Shown: positions 8,191 to 15,969, counted from the stretch's first letter. The stretch: 25,460 bases of DNA from PSLL01 sp964389705 (GCA_964389705.1 CAYMEO010000036.1:1-25460), one strand, 5' to 3'. The notes: generated by a model from the letters alone, not told the origin. Translations and numbers: made by a program.

Positions 8191-9233
8191 CTGCCGTCTC
8201 TCCTAAGGGCAAGTCCCACAACCACAGCCATCTTGGGAGCTATATCGAGAATATATTCAGGATCGAAATCTCTCTCACTATATAGAACATTCTTAAAAGG
8301 ATTAACCATTTCCACCACAGCCCCACTCTTATCCTGGAGCATCTCTTGTATATGCGGAATCTTTGAAGAACCGCCCCCAAGTATGATTTTGTGCACTGTT
8401 TCTCTGGATGCCATAGTGGTAGAGAAAAAATCCAATGTTCTCTTTATCTCACCACAAATCAAGTCCGTAAAATCGAGAGTTATCCTATCAAGCTCAGGCG
8501 CAGACGTGTTTACCCCTAGAGAACACTTCTTTTTCTCAGCTTCTTCATAGCTCAAGTCAAACTCCTTTTGTATCCACTCAGTAAACTGTTTTCCCCCTAC
8601 AGTTATGTCTCTTGCAAAGATCGAAACCCCGTCTTTTAAGATATTTATATTTGTCACGGAGGCTCCAATGTTAATTAAGGCCACAATCTCATTTGAATTT
8701 GAATAGTTTACTTCATACATATTCTCAAGCGCGAAAACATCAACATCTACCACTACCGGGTTCAGCCCAGCATCATTTGCAACAGCTATGTAGTCGTTAG
8801 CTATATCCTTTTTAGCCGCGACAATTAGCACGTCCATGTTCCCTTCAGGGCTTTCTCCAGGAAGAATCTGAAAATCATAATTTACTTCATTGACACTATG
8901 CGGTATATATTGCTCAATCTCCCAGGGTATGGCCTCCCGCAATTCCCTTTGGCTCATTTGTGGTAGGCTCACCTTCTTTATAATCACAGAATGTCCCGAG
9001 ATAGAGATTGCCGCATCTTTGGTCTTTATTCCCAAGTTCTCCACTAATGAAGAAACAGCCTCTACTACGGCATCTGAATTGATTATAATCTTGTTGACTA
9101 TAGCCTCAGGAGGGATAATAGCCTCACCTATGTTCTTTAACTGAAACCCCTTTCGGGTCTCTTTTATCTCCGCAAGTTTTATCGCACTTGATCCTATATC
9201 AAGTCCAATGATATCTCTTTTTCCAAAAAGCAA
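8187..9233 (-). CDS. pilM: Type IV pilus assembly protein PilM (actin-like ATPase)
   Basis: A 348-residue cytoplasmic, actin/FtsA-fold protein that binds ATP and the N-terminus of PilN and links the platform to the pilus motor. The phosphate-1 motif IIGLDIGSSAIKLAE is at residues 8-22, the middle PilM signature SLPQMSQRELREAIPWEIEQYIP at about 93-115, the phosphate-2 region around ALINIGASVTNI at about 184-195, and the adenosine motif KIILGGGSSKIPHI near 287-300. The start codon is TTG with a GGGGGGAG ribosome binding site. It is first in the pilMNOPQ run and lies 226 bases downstream of a cyclic-di-GMP-I riboswitch. Confidence 0.96.
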   Translation of the reverse strand: MLFGKRDIIGLDIGSSAIKLAEIKETRKGFQLKNIGEAIIPPEAIVNKIIINSDAVVEAVSSLVENLGIKTKDAAISISGHSVIIKKVSLPQMSQRELREAIPWEIEQYIPHSVNEVNYDFQILPGESPEGNMDVLIVAAKKDIANDYIAVANDAGLNPVVVDVDVFALENMYEVNYSNSNEIVALINIGASVTNINILKDGVSIFARDITVGGKQFTEWIQKEFDLSYEEAEKKKCSLGVNTSAPELDRITLDFTDLICGEIKRTLDFFSTTMASRETVHKIILGGGSSKIPHIQEMLQDKSGAVVEMVNPFKNVLYSERDFDPEYILDIAPKMAVVVGLALRRDGR

Positions 9234-9398
9234 ATCTCTCCCCCCGTACCTATATTCTATTAACGCTATTGTCTAAATGTTTTTTAAACTCAAGTCAAAC
9301 ATCTTTAAAGAGTCTTTGTAACTTATCCCAGCAATAACTCTAATGATGCCCCTAAGGTATTTAGTAGCGCCACTCTGCTTTAACAGAACTATCAAATG

Positions 9399-9448
9399 AA
9401 AAAAACTACTTAGCTTCTCTACATGGAAGAGTCTGCGGTTCGGTAGGA
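9399..9448 (-). terminator. Possible riboswitch expression platform (weak terminator)
   Basis: Between the riboswitch and pilM, a CTAC...GTAG outer pairing with a nested CTTC/GAAG pairing is followed directly by seven U residues (9405-9399 on the minus strand). The helix is short and interrupted, so an intrinsic terminator here is only a candidate. It is the one U-run that could act as a riboswitch-controlled terminator in the leader. Confidence 0.3.
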
Positions 9449-9459
9449 TTTTTTTAATC

Positions 9460-9552
9460 TCTAACTTCGGCAACCCTGCCACCTCAAAGTTCCTTGAACC
9501 TTCAGGCCGTCGGTTTTGCGCCCCGTTATAACGGTTTGCCTTTTCGGTTAGA
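9460..9552 (-). ncRNA. Cyclic-di-GMP-I (GEMM-I) riboswitch aptamer
   Basis: The minus strand carries all GEMM-I landmarks in order: a P1 strand TCTAAC, AGGCAAACC, a short P2 hairpin (CCGT/ACGG), GGGCGCAAAACC, a P3 arm opening GGCCTGAAGG and closing AGGTGGC, the conserved AGGGTTGCCGAA, and the pairing P1 strand GTTAGA. The P3 arm has a seven-pair distal helix. Aligned on the Vibrio Vc2 aptamer, the ligand-contacting G20 and A47 equivalents are kept, which favours c-di-GMP over the cGAMP-preferring G20A variants. The P2 loop is TATA rather than a GNRA tetraloop. It lies between a consensus promoter and pilM, so it should tune the pilMNOPQ operon to the second messenger. Confidence 0.92.
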
Positions 9553-9581
9553 AGGTAAATTATAATTAGAGCTTAGTCCAA

Positions 9582-9610
9582 AAAATACTCCTCTTGTAAA
9601 TTCTTGTCAA
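9582..9610 (-). promoter_or_regulatory. Promoter of the riboswitch-pilMNOPQ operon
   Basis: A perfect TTGACA (9610-9605) and TATTTT (9587-9582) are separated by 17 bases on the minus strand. Transcription would start near 9575, about 23 bases before the riboswitch P1 helix. The same box pair (TTGACA-N17-TATTTT) drives ftsK in this window. Confidence 0.8.
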
Positions 9611-9645
9611 GAGTCTGGATGGAAAATACCAAAATCAAACTAAAC

Positions 9646-9660
9646 TGACAAAAATTGTCA
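9646..9660. promoter_or_regulatory. Perfect palindrome in the divergent pilM / small-protein region
   Basis: TGACAAAAATTGTCA is a perfect 6-3-6 inverted repeat, 36 bp upstream of the pilM-side -35 box and about 90-115 bp upstream of the small-protein start. It could be an operator acting on either direction; it also contains a TTGTCA that could serve as a rightward -35 box. Confidence 0.4.
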
Positions 9661-9747
9661 TATTTCTATGGAATTAGAATACATAAGGCATAGCAAGCAC
9701 TCAAAATTATTGCACCTCTCTTCTGGCATAAAGATTGCTAAATTATT

Positions 9748-10086
9748 ATGGCAAAACATAAGGAGGGCAAGAAATTGAAAAAGGTACTCCGCAAAGAAGA
9801 GGTATGGTTCTCTATAAAGTCTGCAGTCTGTGGATGTTGTGGCAACAAAACCGATGTCATTTATCTAGAAGGGGAAAGGAATCTAACCAAAGGTGAGCTT
9901 GGTCTTAGTAACACGTTTAGTTCTCCCCTTGTGTGCCTCAATTGTATGAAACGTATACAAAACATAATAAAGGAAGAACTCAATATTGTAATGCTCCAGA
10001 AAAAGATAAATTCAGGTAGTAAAGACGGTATTGGAACAGAGGCAGAGATTGAAGAGGGTTTAGAAGAACTAGACCAGGAGGTCTAA
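9748..10086 (+). CDS. Small four-cysteine (zinc-ribbon-like) protein
   Basis: A 112-residue soluble protein of unknown function. Cys28-x2-Cys31 (VCGCCGNK) and Cys63-x2-Cys66 (VCLNCMKR) are spaced like the two knuckles of a zinc ribbon. The N-terminus is strongly basic and the C-terminus strongly acidic (EAEIEEGLEELDQE). The ATG at 9748 lacks a ribosome binding site; a perfect AAGGAGG at 9760-9766 followed eight bases later by an in-frame TTG (9775) suggests the true protein begins at codon 10 and keeps both CxxC pairs. It is divergent from the pilM operon. No family is recognised. Confidence 0.7.
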   Translation: MAKHKEGKKLKKVLRKEEVWFSIKSAVCGCCGNKTDVIYLEGERNLTKGELGLSNTFSSPLVCLNCMKRIQNIIKEELNIVMLQKKINSGSKDGIGTEAEIEEGLEELDQEV

Positions 10087-10155
10087 AATTTCTTCTGTTT
10101 GGATAGAACCGTCTTACAACCACAATAAATACTCTAAGATTTCATTAACTGTAGG

Positions 10156-10175
10156 GGGTGATGCAGAAATCACCC
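10156..10175 (+). terminator. Hairpin downstream of the small four-cysteine gene
   Basis: GGGTGAT and ATCACCC form a perfect seven-pair stem around a six-base loop, 70 bases after the stop codon. No U-run follows, so it is a stem-loop that may stabilise or end the transcript, not a clear intrinsic terminator. The rest of the 253-base gap up to the tRNA shows nothing else I can support. Confidence 0.4.
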
Positions 10176-10339
10176 TTCTGAGTCTATCGAAATAGTATTC
10201 TCAGACATATTGAAATTATCCCTATCGAAAGCCCTGCAATTAACCGCCCTTCCTCTCTTGCATGGGCACAAAGGGTTAGGTAGAATCATACTTACTCATT
10301 CGGAAGGCAACAAGAAAGAATATTCATATGATATTAACA

Positions 10340-10412
<73 letters not shown>

Positions 10413-10510
10413 CCTTAGTTGTGTTTAATCTAGACCTTTCTTTGCCAATTACAAGCGCCTACACGGTTCTTTATCTTTTTATTAAAATACCGCTTGCCAT
10501 TTTGTAGAGT

Positions 10511-10519
10511 TGGTATAAA
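10511..10519 (+). promoter_or_regulatory. Extended -10 promoter for the XRE operon
   Basis: TGGTATAAA gives an extended -10 element (TG, one base, TATAAA), about 60 bases before the XRE start codon. No good -35 lies at 17 bases, as is common for extended -10 promoters. Confidence 0.4.
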
Positions 10520-10579
10520 ATTAGCACAATATCTGTAGTATCTTAATTCAAAGAAACCCGGTTCTCTGGAGGTTAAAAG

Positions 10580-10993
10580 ATGAGATTTGGAGATTACTTG
10601 AAAAACAAGAGAAGACAGAAGAATATAACTCAAGAAGACCTAGCACGGGCCCTTAATGTATCGAGCGTGTTTATACATCAGCTTGAGACAGGAAAGGTCG
10701 ATGCCCCGTCATTAGAGAGATGTCAGCAAATAGCCGAAATTCTAGAGATACCAATCGACGAACTATGGAACGTTGCTAAGAAAGAAAGACTGGCGAGATT
10801 TATGGAAAGAGAAGGAATCTCAGAGAACGATTTTGAGGTTCTTACAGAGGTAGAAAGAACGCTTATAAAGCTATATAGAAGCCTTGATGAAGATACGAGG
10901 CGTGATTTTGGAGGAATGGTCTATATGCTCCTTAGACGCTTTCAAGACGAAGGCGTCCAGGAGATTCTCGAAGAGTTTATGAAATGCGCTTAA
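10580..10993 (+). CDS. XRE/Cro-type helix-turn-helix regulator
   Basis: A 137-residue protein with a Cro/C1-type DNA-binding domain at residues 2-60: FGDYLKNKRRQKNITQEDLARALNVSSVFIHQLETGK is the canonical five-helix motif with SVFIHQLE as recognition helix. The C-terminal half (about 75-137) is helical and charged, with VERTLIKLYRSLDEDTRRDFGGMVYMLLRRF, probably a dimerisation or partner-binding region. GGAGG lies seven bases before the ATG. The stop overlaps the next gene by ten bases, and that gene overlaps a lipoprotein gene, so the three are translationally coupled. Its targets are unknown. Confidence 0.88.
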   Translation: MRFGDYLKNKRRQKNITQEDLARALNVSSVFIHQLETGKVDAPSLERCQQIAEILEIPIDELWNVAKKERLARFMEREGISENDFEVLTEVERTLIKLYRSLDEDTRRDFGGMVYMLLRRFQDEGVQEILEEFMKCA

Positions 10994-11736
10994 AAAATAA
11001 ATTAGCAACTATAGCCGCAGCCCTTGGAATAGAACTCTGCATTATTGCCTTCGTAGGGCTTGTGTTTCTTTTTCAATTTGATAAAGCAAAGGTAGATATA
11101 GTAAATAAAACCAAAGCCATTGCTGAAACTATAGGAGAGCAAGCAGGAAGCTTCTTCTCACGTAGAAAAGACGGAACAAGTGATGAGTTCTTCTTATTCC
11201 TTGATGAGAGGCTCGGAAGGAAAAAACTCTTTAACACATTTGAAATAGCACCAAAGTTTTTCAGTGTCGTTTTAAAAAGAGACATAGAGAAGACAAAGGC
11301 ACCTGATGATTTTAAGGATGATTTCTATCCCAAAAAGGGATACTCTGTAGGAAATCATGACGGGGTCATTTCAGTTTCTGTTCCCTTTGCACTTCAGGGT
11401 CAGACCGAGCCGTTTGGAATTGTCAAAATTGAATCTGATACACATGCTATAATGGAGAAGGTACTCTCGGACAATTTTCTTTTTTATGCGGCTGTACTGG
11501 TGGTTCTCAATAATCAGGCTTTTATTTTTTACCTCCTTCTAAGGAAGAGAAAAGAAGTTATATTTGAGAAGGGATACCTAAAGGAACACTCTATAGGTGC
11601 TCTTAAGATTATGCACAAAGTTCTCGGTGATATAATCAGCGATCATGAAGGCAGTGGAGAACCAATTAAAAGACCGGGAGATAGTAGTAAGAAAGTAATT
11701 TCAATCTCTGAACTCGTAGAGAAAAGGAAGAAATGA
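10984..11736 (+). CDS. Two-helix membrane protein with a periplasmic sensor-like domain
   Basis: A 250-residue protein of unknown family. Topology: transmembrane helix 1 at about 9-31, an extracytoplasmic domain of about 125 residues (32-160), transmembrane helix 2 at about 164-186, then a basic cytoplasmic tail of about 65 residues ending KVISISELVEKRKK. This is the architecture of a sensor-kinase or chemoreceptor input module (Cache-like) without any kinase, HAMP or cyclase domain. The extracytoplasmic part ends in strand-like VISVSVPFA and EPFGIVKIES segments, which fits a PAS/Cache fold but is not proof. It overlaps the XRE gene and the following lipoprotein gene, so signalling to the XRE regulator through the cytoplasmic tail is a reasonable inference. 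Confidence 0.75.
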   Translation: MRLKNKLATIAAALGIELCIIAFVGLVFLFQFDKAKVDIVNKTKAIAETIGEQAGSFFSRRKDGTSDEFFLFLDERLGRKKLFNTFEIAPKFFSVVLKRDIEKTKAPDDFKDDFYPKKGYSVGNHDGVISVSVPFALQGQTEPFGIVKIESDTHAIMEKVLSDNFLFYAAVLVVLNNQAFIFYLLLRKRKEVIFEKGYLKEHSIGALKIMHKVLGDIISDHEGSGEPIKRPGDSSKKVISISELVEKRKK

Positions 11737-12122
11737 AAAAATTTTTTATCTTATTTCTACTAATATTTCCCTCGCTGTTTTGGTCATGTGGAGACCCAAA
11801 CCAAACTGGTTCTGTGACCCTAGACGGACCCATACTTGAGAGCATAAACAAGGATGGAAAGCTTGAGTTCAATGGCGTTGTGGTTAACTCCTCAGATAAA
11901 ACAGTTAGGTCAATTTATGTTGTTATGATTCTAAAAGACAGCAATGGAAAAATTATAGAAGCTACCTCCACACCAGTCCTTGGAGAAGATCCACAAAGAA
12001 CGCTCCAGCCATCTGAAAGGGCATTCTTCACAATCTCTGCAAAATCAGACCCCAAAAGGGTGGCCTCAAAGGATGTAGAAATCTATTCAGAAGATGCCTC
12101 AACTCCACCACCCTCTTCCTAA
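11733..12122 (+). CDS. FxLYD-like lipoprotein
   Basis: A 129-residue exported protein. The signal segment (2-17) ends FWSCG, a loose lipobox with Cys19 as likely lipidated residue. Residues about 25-120 form one small beta-sandwich: LEFNGVVVNSSDKTVRSIYVVMILKDSNGKIIE, then a PSERAFFTIS segment, the pattern of FxLYD domains (transported or envelope-attached beta proteins of uncertain role). The tail is Thr/Pro/Ser-rich. ATG overlaps the TGA of the membrane-protein gene (ATGA), so it is the third member of the XRE operon. It may be the periplasmic or outer-membrane partner of the sensor-like domain. Confidence 0.75.
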   Translation: MKKFFILFLLIFPSLFWSCGDPNQTGSVTLDGPILESINKDGKLEFNGVVVNSSDKTVRSIYVVMILKDSNGKIIEATSTPVLGEDPQRTLQPSERAFFTISAKSDPKRVASKDVEIYSEDASTPPPSS

Positions 12123-12428
12123 AAGCCTATTAGTGTACTGTCTGACTATCACACGAAATTCCATATTGAAGTCCGTGGAGGAGAAAACAGGAAGCAAATC
12201 GCCCTTCTACTTATTAATAAATTTTGCTTGATTCAATTCAGAAGGCTCTAAAGTAAACTCTATACCATGACTATTGCTTATCCTTAGACGAATAAACTAA
12301 ATTGGTTAGGTCTTGATAAAGGCATTATTAATTAGGTTCACAATATCCATCGCTATAACCAGCCAATACAAGAGACGTCGACCAAAGGGAAATTTTTGTT
12401 TTTTGTACCAACTTATATGGGGCACCCA
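12123..12428. other. Gap between convergent genes, no identified content
   Basis: These 306 bases separate the lipoprotein gene (plus) from slt (minus), so both transcripts must end here, yet I find no hairpin followed by a U-run on either strand. The only pairing of note is AAGCAAA (12192-12198) with TTTGCTT (12223-12229) around a long loop that includes the palindrome TTATTAATAA. No ORF with coding character is visible. Confidence 0.5.
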
Positions 12429-14462
12429 CTAATTCGCTCGGCTATTATATATACCTTCATAGACACTATAGCTCTTTAGAACCTTTTTTACGTAATTTCT
12501 CGTTTCTGCATAAGGAATCTCTTCAACAAATTCATCCGGATCTAAATTCCCTAGTTTTGCAATCCACCTTGCTACATTGTTTGGACCACCGTTATAGCTT
12601 GCAAGGGCAAATACAATATTCCCATCGAACTCCTCTAATACCTCTTTAAAGTAGGCAGTCCCTAGTTGAATATTGACGTCCGGAATATAAAGCATATCGG
12701 TTTTATACCCCTTTATTCCCAATTTCTCTGCCGTACCCTTCCCTGTGCTTGGAATAAGCTGCATAAGGCCAATAGCTCCGGAAACAGAAACGGCATCTTT
12801 CTGGAAACGGCTCTCTTCACGGATTATAGAATAAATTAAAAACTCATCTACACCGTATCTATTTGAAAACTCCCTTACAAGGCCATCAAGATATATAGGA
12901 TAAGAGAGTTTAGTAGCCTGAGAGACATTGAGTTTATCAGCTATCTTTATTGAGTCGTAAAAATCGTTTATCTTACTGTAGAGTCTACTTACATGGAGTA
13001 GGTCATTCTGGGTTTTTGCCCTTTTCTCCATTTCCTTTATTTCCAGTATAGCGTCTTCGAATATTCCGAGTTCAATCAAAAACTCGGCTTTATCTTCTCC
13101 CACACTCCCCTTAGTGAAATCATCTTTCGTAACAGAAACGACATATGCACTTGGGCTCTCAACAGGGCCTACCTTTTTCCTCGCCAAATAAGAGTAGTAA
13201 GAGGGAGCAGACATATGGGCTAGGTTCTCATAAATGGACAGTGCCTCTTGACCTTTTCCCTCTTTTTCGAGTGTTCGAGCCTTCCAGTATAGAGATTGAG
13301 GAGTATTAATAGAAGAGAAAGTTACCTGCGCCTCGGTATACTCTTTATTTCTATAGTGAATCCATCCAAGGTTCCAGACAGCATCTTGAGCAAATTCGCT
13401 TTTTGGATAATTTCTGAGGAGCAAATCGTAAAGCTCCAAGGCCCTATCGAAGTTGGAGTTAGACTGATAGAGCCTCGCGGCCTCGTAGAGTGCCTGAGGG
13501 GCTATCTGGCTTTGAGGATAAAACACAGGAATTTGAGATAGGGTCTCTGCAGCCTCTTTGTCGCGCCCGAACTTAATGCTGATCTTTGACATCCAGTAAA
13601 GTGATTCCGGGCTATTAATCTGAGTCAAAATGTTTGAGGCTTCATCCAGTAAACCCAAGCGATACTTCGATATGGCTATCTTAAGCCTAACATTATCAGT
13701 TTTTTCTAAAACCTTATCAAAATTCTCAAGAGCAGCCCTCCATTTCGAGAGTTTAAAAAGCCTCTCGGCTCTCTTTATATAGTCGGAGTCATTTATCCCA
13801 AATGGAATAGCCCCTTTTTGACTGATCTCAAGACACTTTCTAAGAGCAGCATCTGCAAATTCGGACTCAGGAAAATCTAGCCAGAGTTTTTTATATGCAC
13901 TCAGGGCCTCCGCAAATTTCTTCTCCCCTTCTAGAGACCCTGCAATCCTATATAGAGCAAGGGCGCGAGCCGAGGGTTGATCCTCCTGATCATAAACTAT
14001 ACCGAAGGTCTTTTCTGCTCTTTCATAATCCCCAGAATCATAGTAGATACTGCCAAGGCTGATAAGGGCTTTTTTTCTCAGTGCACTCTCTGGATAATTG
14101 ACTAAAATCCTATAGAAATCCTGCGCTGCGCTTGTTGTATTTCCTAATCCCCTTTCTGCAATCGCGCGATAGTAAAGGACATAATCCGGTATTAGATTGA
14201 GTTCATTTTCGAGACCGTTTAGTAAAGCGAGACCTTCGCTAAACATCTCAAGCTTTATGTAACAATACCCCTTTCTATATTTTTCCTTAGGTTCCCCCTG
14301 AATAATGGAATGTGCACCCCTAAATAAGGGCATTTCATTAGAACTCTTCCCAACAGACTCACTAATCAGACTCTGACAATCTATCTCGGATATAGCCGAT
14401 GAGTTGAAAATGAAAATAGATGCTAAGATTCCGAGAGCGATAAACAAGTTTTTCAAATTCAT
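12429..14462 (-). CDS. slt: Soluble lytic murein transglycosylase (Slt type) with TPR repeats
   Basis: A 677-residue periplasmic enzyme that cleaves the MurNAc-GlcNAc bond of peptidoglycan with formation of 1,6-anhydroMurNAc. A signal peptide (about 1-25) is followed by a long alpha-superhelical region of tetratricopeptide-like repeats (about 60-510; for example the repeats ending RILVNYPESALRKKALISLG and LLLRNYPKSEFAQDAVWNLG), which corresponds to the doughnut domain of Slt70. The C-terminal SLT domain (about 535-670) has the catalytic Glu550 in IIREESRF, GAIGLMQLIP (562-571) and YNGGP (623-627). Size and order match the Slt70 family. It lies 21 bases downstream of the permease gene on the same strand. 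Confidence 0.95.
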   Translation of the reverse strand: MNLKNLFIALGILASIFIFNSSAISEIDCQSLISESVGKSSNEMPLFRGAHSIIQGEPKEKYRKGYCYIKLEMFSEGLALLNGLENELNLIPDYVLYYRAIAERGLGNTTSAAQDFYRILVNYPESALRKKALISLGSIYYDSGDYERAEKTFGIVYDQEDQPSARALALYRIAGSLEGEKKFAEALSAYKKLWLDFPESEFADAALRKCLEISQKGAIPFGINDSDYIKRAERLFKLSKWRAALENFDKVLEKTDNVRLKIAISKYRLGLLDEASNILTQINSPESLYWMSKISIKFGRDKEAAETLSQIPVFYPQSQIAPQALYEAARLYQSNSNFDRALELYDLLLRNYPKSEFAQDAVWNLGWIHYRNKEYTEAQVTFSSINTPQSLYWKARTLEKEGKGQEALSIYENLAHMSAPSYYSYLARKKVGPVESPSAYVVSVTKDDFTKGSVGEDKAEFLIELGIFEDAILEIKEMEKRAKTQNDLLHVSRLYSKINDFYDSIKIADKLNVSQATKLSYPIYLDGLVREFSNRYGVDEFLIYSIIREESRFQKDAVSVSGAIGLMQLIPSTGKGTAEKLGIKGYKTDMLYIPDVNIQLGTAYFKEVLEEFDGNIVFALASYNGGPNNVARWIAKLGNLDPDEFVEEIPYAETRNYVKKVLKSYSVYEGIYNSRAN

Positions 14463-14483
14463 ATTCCCATTTATTCTAATTCT

Positions 14484-15314
14484 TTACCTCCCCCCTCTTT
14501 TCGGATCGAGAATATCCCTGAGTCCTTCTCCAAAGAGATTAAATGAAAGAGCAGTGACAAATATCGCAATGCTAGGAAAGACTATAAGATGAGGGAATGT
14601 CCTCATCCCCTGCCAGCCTGTGCTTGCAAGTGTTCCCCAGCTTGCTTGAGGTGGCGATATCCCAAGCCCAAGGAAACTCAGAGTGGATTCAGCCAATATA
14701 GCATAAGGAATCGAAAAGGTAATGGTCACAATAAGGGGACTTAGAATATTTGGAAAAAGGTGGAACGTAAAAATTCTAAGATGCGAAGCCCCTAGACTTC
14801 TTGCCGATTCAATAAAAGCCATGGTTTTTATCTGCATAACACTTCCCCTTACAACCCTTGCAACACGCATCCACGCAGTAAGTCCAAGAGAAATCACTAT
14901 ACCCTCGATCCCCTTTCCGACAATCAGGGTTATGAGGACGATAAGAAGTAGATCCGGAAGAGAATAGAAAACGTCAACCACCCTCATCATTAGCTCATCG
15001 GCTTTCCCTCCAAAGTAGCCTGAAACAGCCCCGTAAGCGGTTCCGATAAAAAACGCCATAAGTGCAGTTCCAATAGCAACCGCTATTGAGACCCTGGCCC
15101 CATATATGACTCTGCTGAGAATATCTCTCCCTTCTTCATCCGTTCCCATTGGGTGTTTTTTAGTTGGAGAACTAAGTGTATTTCCAAAATCCATCTCATC
15201 AAACTTATAAGGAGATATATACGGCGCAGCTACTGCAACACAGACAATAGAGGTGATAAGAATGGAAGTAATAATTATCTGAGCCTTTAGAATCAATTCC
15301 CTCAGAAGACTCAA
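14484..15314 (-). CDS. DppC/OppC-type ABC transporter permease
   Basis: A 276-residue inner-membrane permease of the peptide/nickel ABC importer family (DppC side). The N-terminal helix is followed by the family signature HPMGTDEEGRDILSRVIYGAR (about 54-74), about five more membrane helices, and the EAA loop ESARSLGASHLRIFTFHLFP (about 168-187) that contacts the ATPase. The start is a TTG with GGGGGA very close upstream, so the exact start is uncertain. No DppB, ATPase or binding protein is present in the window. Its neighbour slt releases muropeptides, so import of cell-wall peptides is a possible but unproven role. Confidence 0.92.
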   Translation of the reverse strand: MSLLRELILKAQIIITSILITSIVCVAVAAPYISPYKFDEMDFGNTLSSPTKKHPMGTDEEGRDILSRVIYGARVSIAVAIGTALMAFFIGTAYGAVSGYFGGKADELMMRVVDVFYSLPDLLLIVLITLIVGKGIEGIVISLGLTAWMRVARVVRGSVMQIKTMAFIESARSLGASHLRIFTFHLFPNILSPLIVTITFSIPYAILAESTLSFLGLGISPPQASWGTLASTGWQGMRTFPHLIVFPSIAIFVTALSFNLFGEGLRDILDPKRGGR

Positions 15315-15422
15315 TCCCCCAATAAATAATCAATGAGAGTTCAACCTATCCATTTAGTTATTGCCCATATTAATAACTGAAAAACTGGGCTTCCTATTAT
15401 CCATCTTGCAGCTAATTTATTT

Positions 15423-15773
15423 TTACCTCTTATCGGGATAAGTTGCCCTCACAATTGTTTTAATACCACCCCTTACATTGAAATCCCCTATTACTTCTGC
15501 CCTTATTGGTCTACACGCCTCAACTATGTCATCGAGGATTCTATTAGTCACATGCTCATGAAACTCCCCCAAATTTCGATATGAAAACATATAGAGCTTA
15601 AGAGACCTTAGCTCTATGCAGAGCTCATCGGGCACGTATTTAATCTTTATTACGGCAAAATCGGGTTGCCCAGTCCTCGGACATAAACACGTAAACTCAG
15701 GGCAGGTTATTTCGATCTCATACTCTCTACCCCGGTACTGATTCTTAAATGTCTCTAAATTTACCTTTGCCAT
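15423..15773 (-). CDS. queF: NADPH-dependent 7-cyano-7-deazaguanine reductase QueF
   Basis: QueF reduces preQ0 to preQ1 in queuosine biosynthesis, a four-electron nitrile reduction. At 116 residues this is the short unimodular type. The nucleophile Cys31 and proton donor Asp38 sit in FTCLCPRTGQPDFA, the substrate-binding Glu73 in FHEH, and the NADPH-binding motif ELRSLKLY is at 54-61 (Arg where Lys is common). No other queuosine gene is in the window. A 59-residue gene lies 16 bases upstream on the same strand. There is no strong ribosome binding site, so expression may depend on coupling to that small gene. Confidence 0.96.
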   Translation of the reverse strand: MAKVNLETFKNQYRGREYEIEITCPEFTCLCPRTGQPDFAVIKIKYVPDELCIELRSLKLYMFSYRNLGEFHEHVTNRILDDIVEACRPIRAEVIGDFNVRGGIKTIVRATYPDKR

Positions 15774-15789
15774 CTGTAGAATTCTACTT

Positions 15790-15969
15790 CTAATAATGTA
15801 CCCACAACTCGATTTCGTAACCCCCTTTTACCTTCTTTACCCTATTATCGCTATAGCCTTGTCTCACATACTGAAACCCCTTTTTCGCAGCCTCCCTGAT
15901 CTTTTCCTCAGCCCTCTTTTTGAGTTCGTCTTTTGTTCGAGCCTTTACAGTCATAACTATCGCAGGCAT
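15790..15969 (-). CDS. Small basic protein upstream of queF (59 residues)
   Basis: An ORF of 59 codons from ATG at 15969 to TAG at 15792-15790, with GGGGGTGA as ribosome binding site. The translation starts MPAIVMTVKARTKDELKKRA and ends GGYEIELWVHY. It reads as a strand (AIVMTVKA), an amphipathic charged helix (residues 11-30), then two strands (GFQYVRQG; GYEIELWVHY), a compact beta-alpha-beta-beta layout. Codon use, the good ribosome binding site and the 16-base spacing to queF argue that it is a real gene. I do not recognise the family. Confidence 0.72.
   Translation of the reverse strand: MPAIVMTVKARTKDELKKRAEEKIREAAKKGFQYVRQGYSDNRVKKVKGGYEIELWVHY

Noticed and set aside
9273..9482. 69-codon minus-strand ORF in the pilM leader
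   Set aside because: It starts (GTG) inside the conserved 3' half of the riboswitch and shows no recognisable protein features; the riboswitch explains the sequence conservation.
12192..12229. AAGCAAA/TTTGCTT pairing in the convergent gap as a terminator
   Set aside because: The loop is over 20 bases and no U-run follows on either strand.
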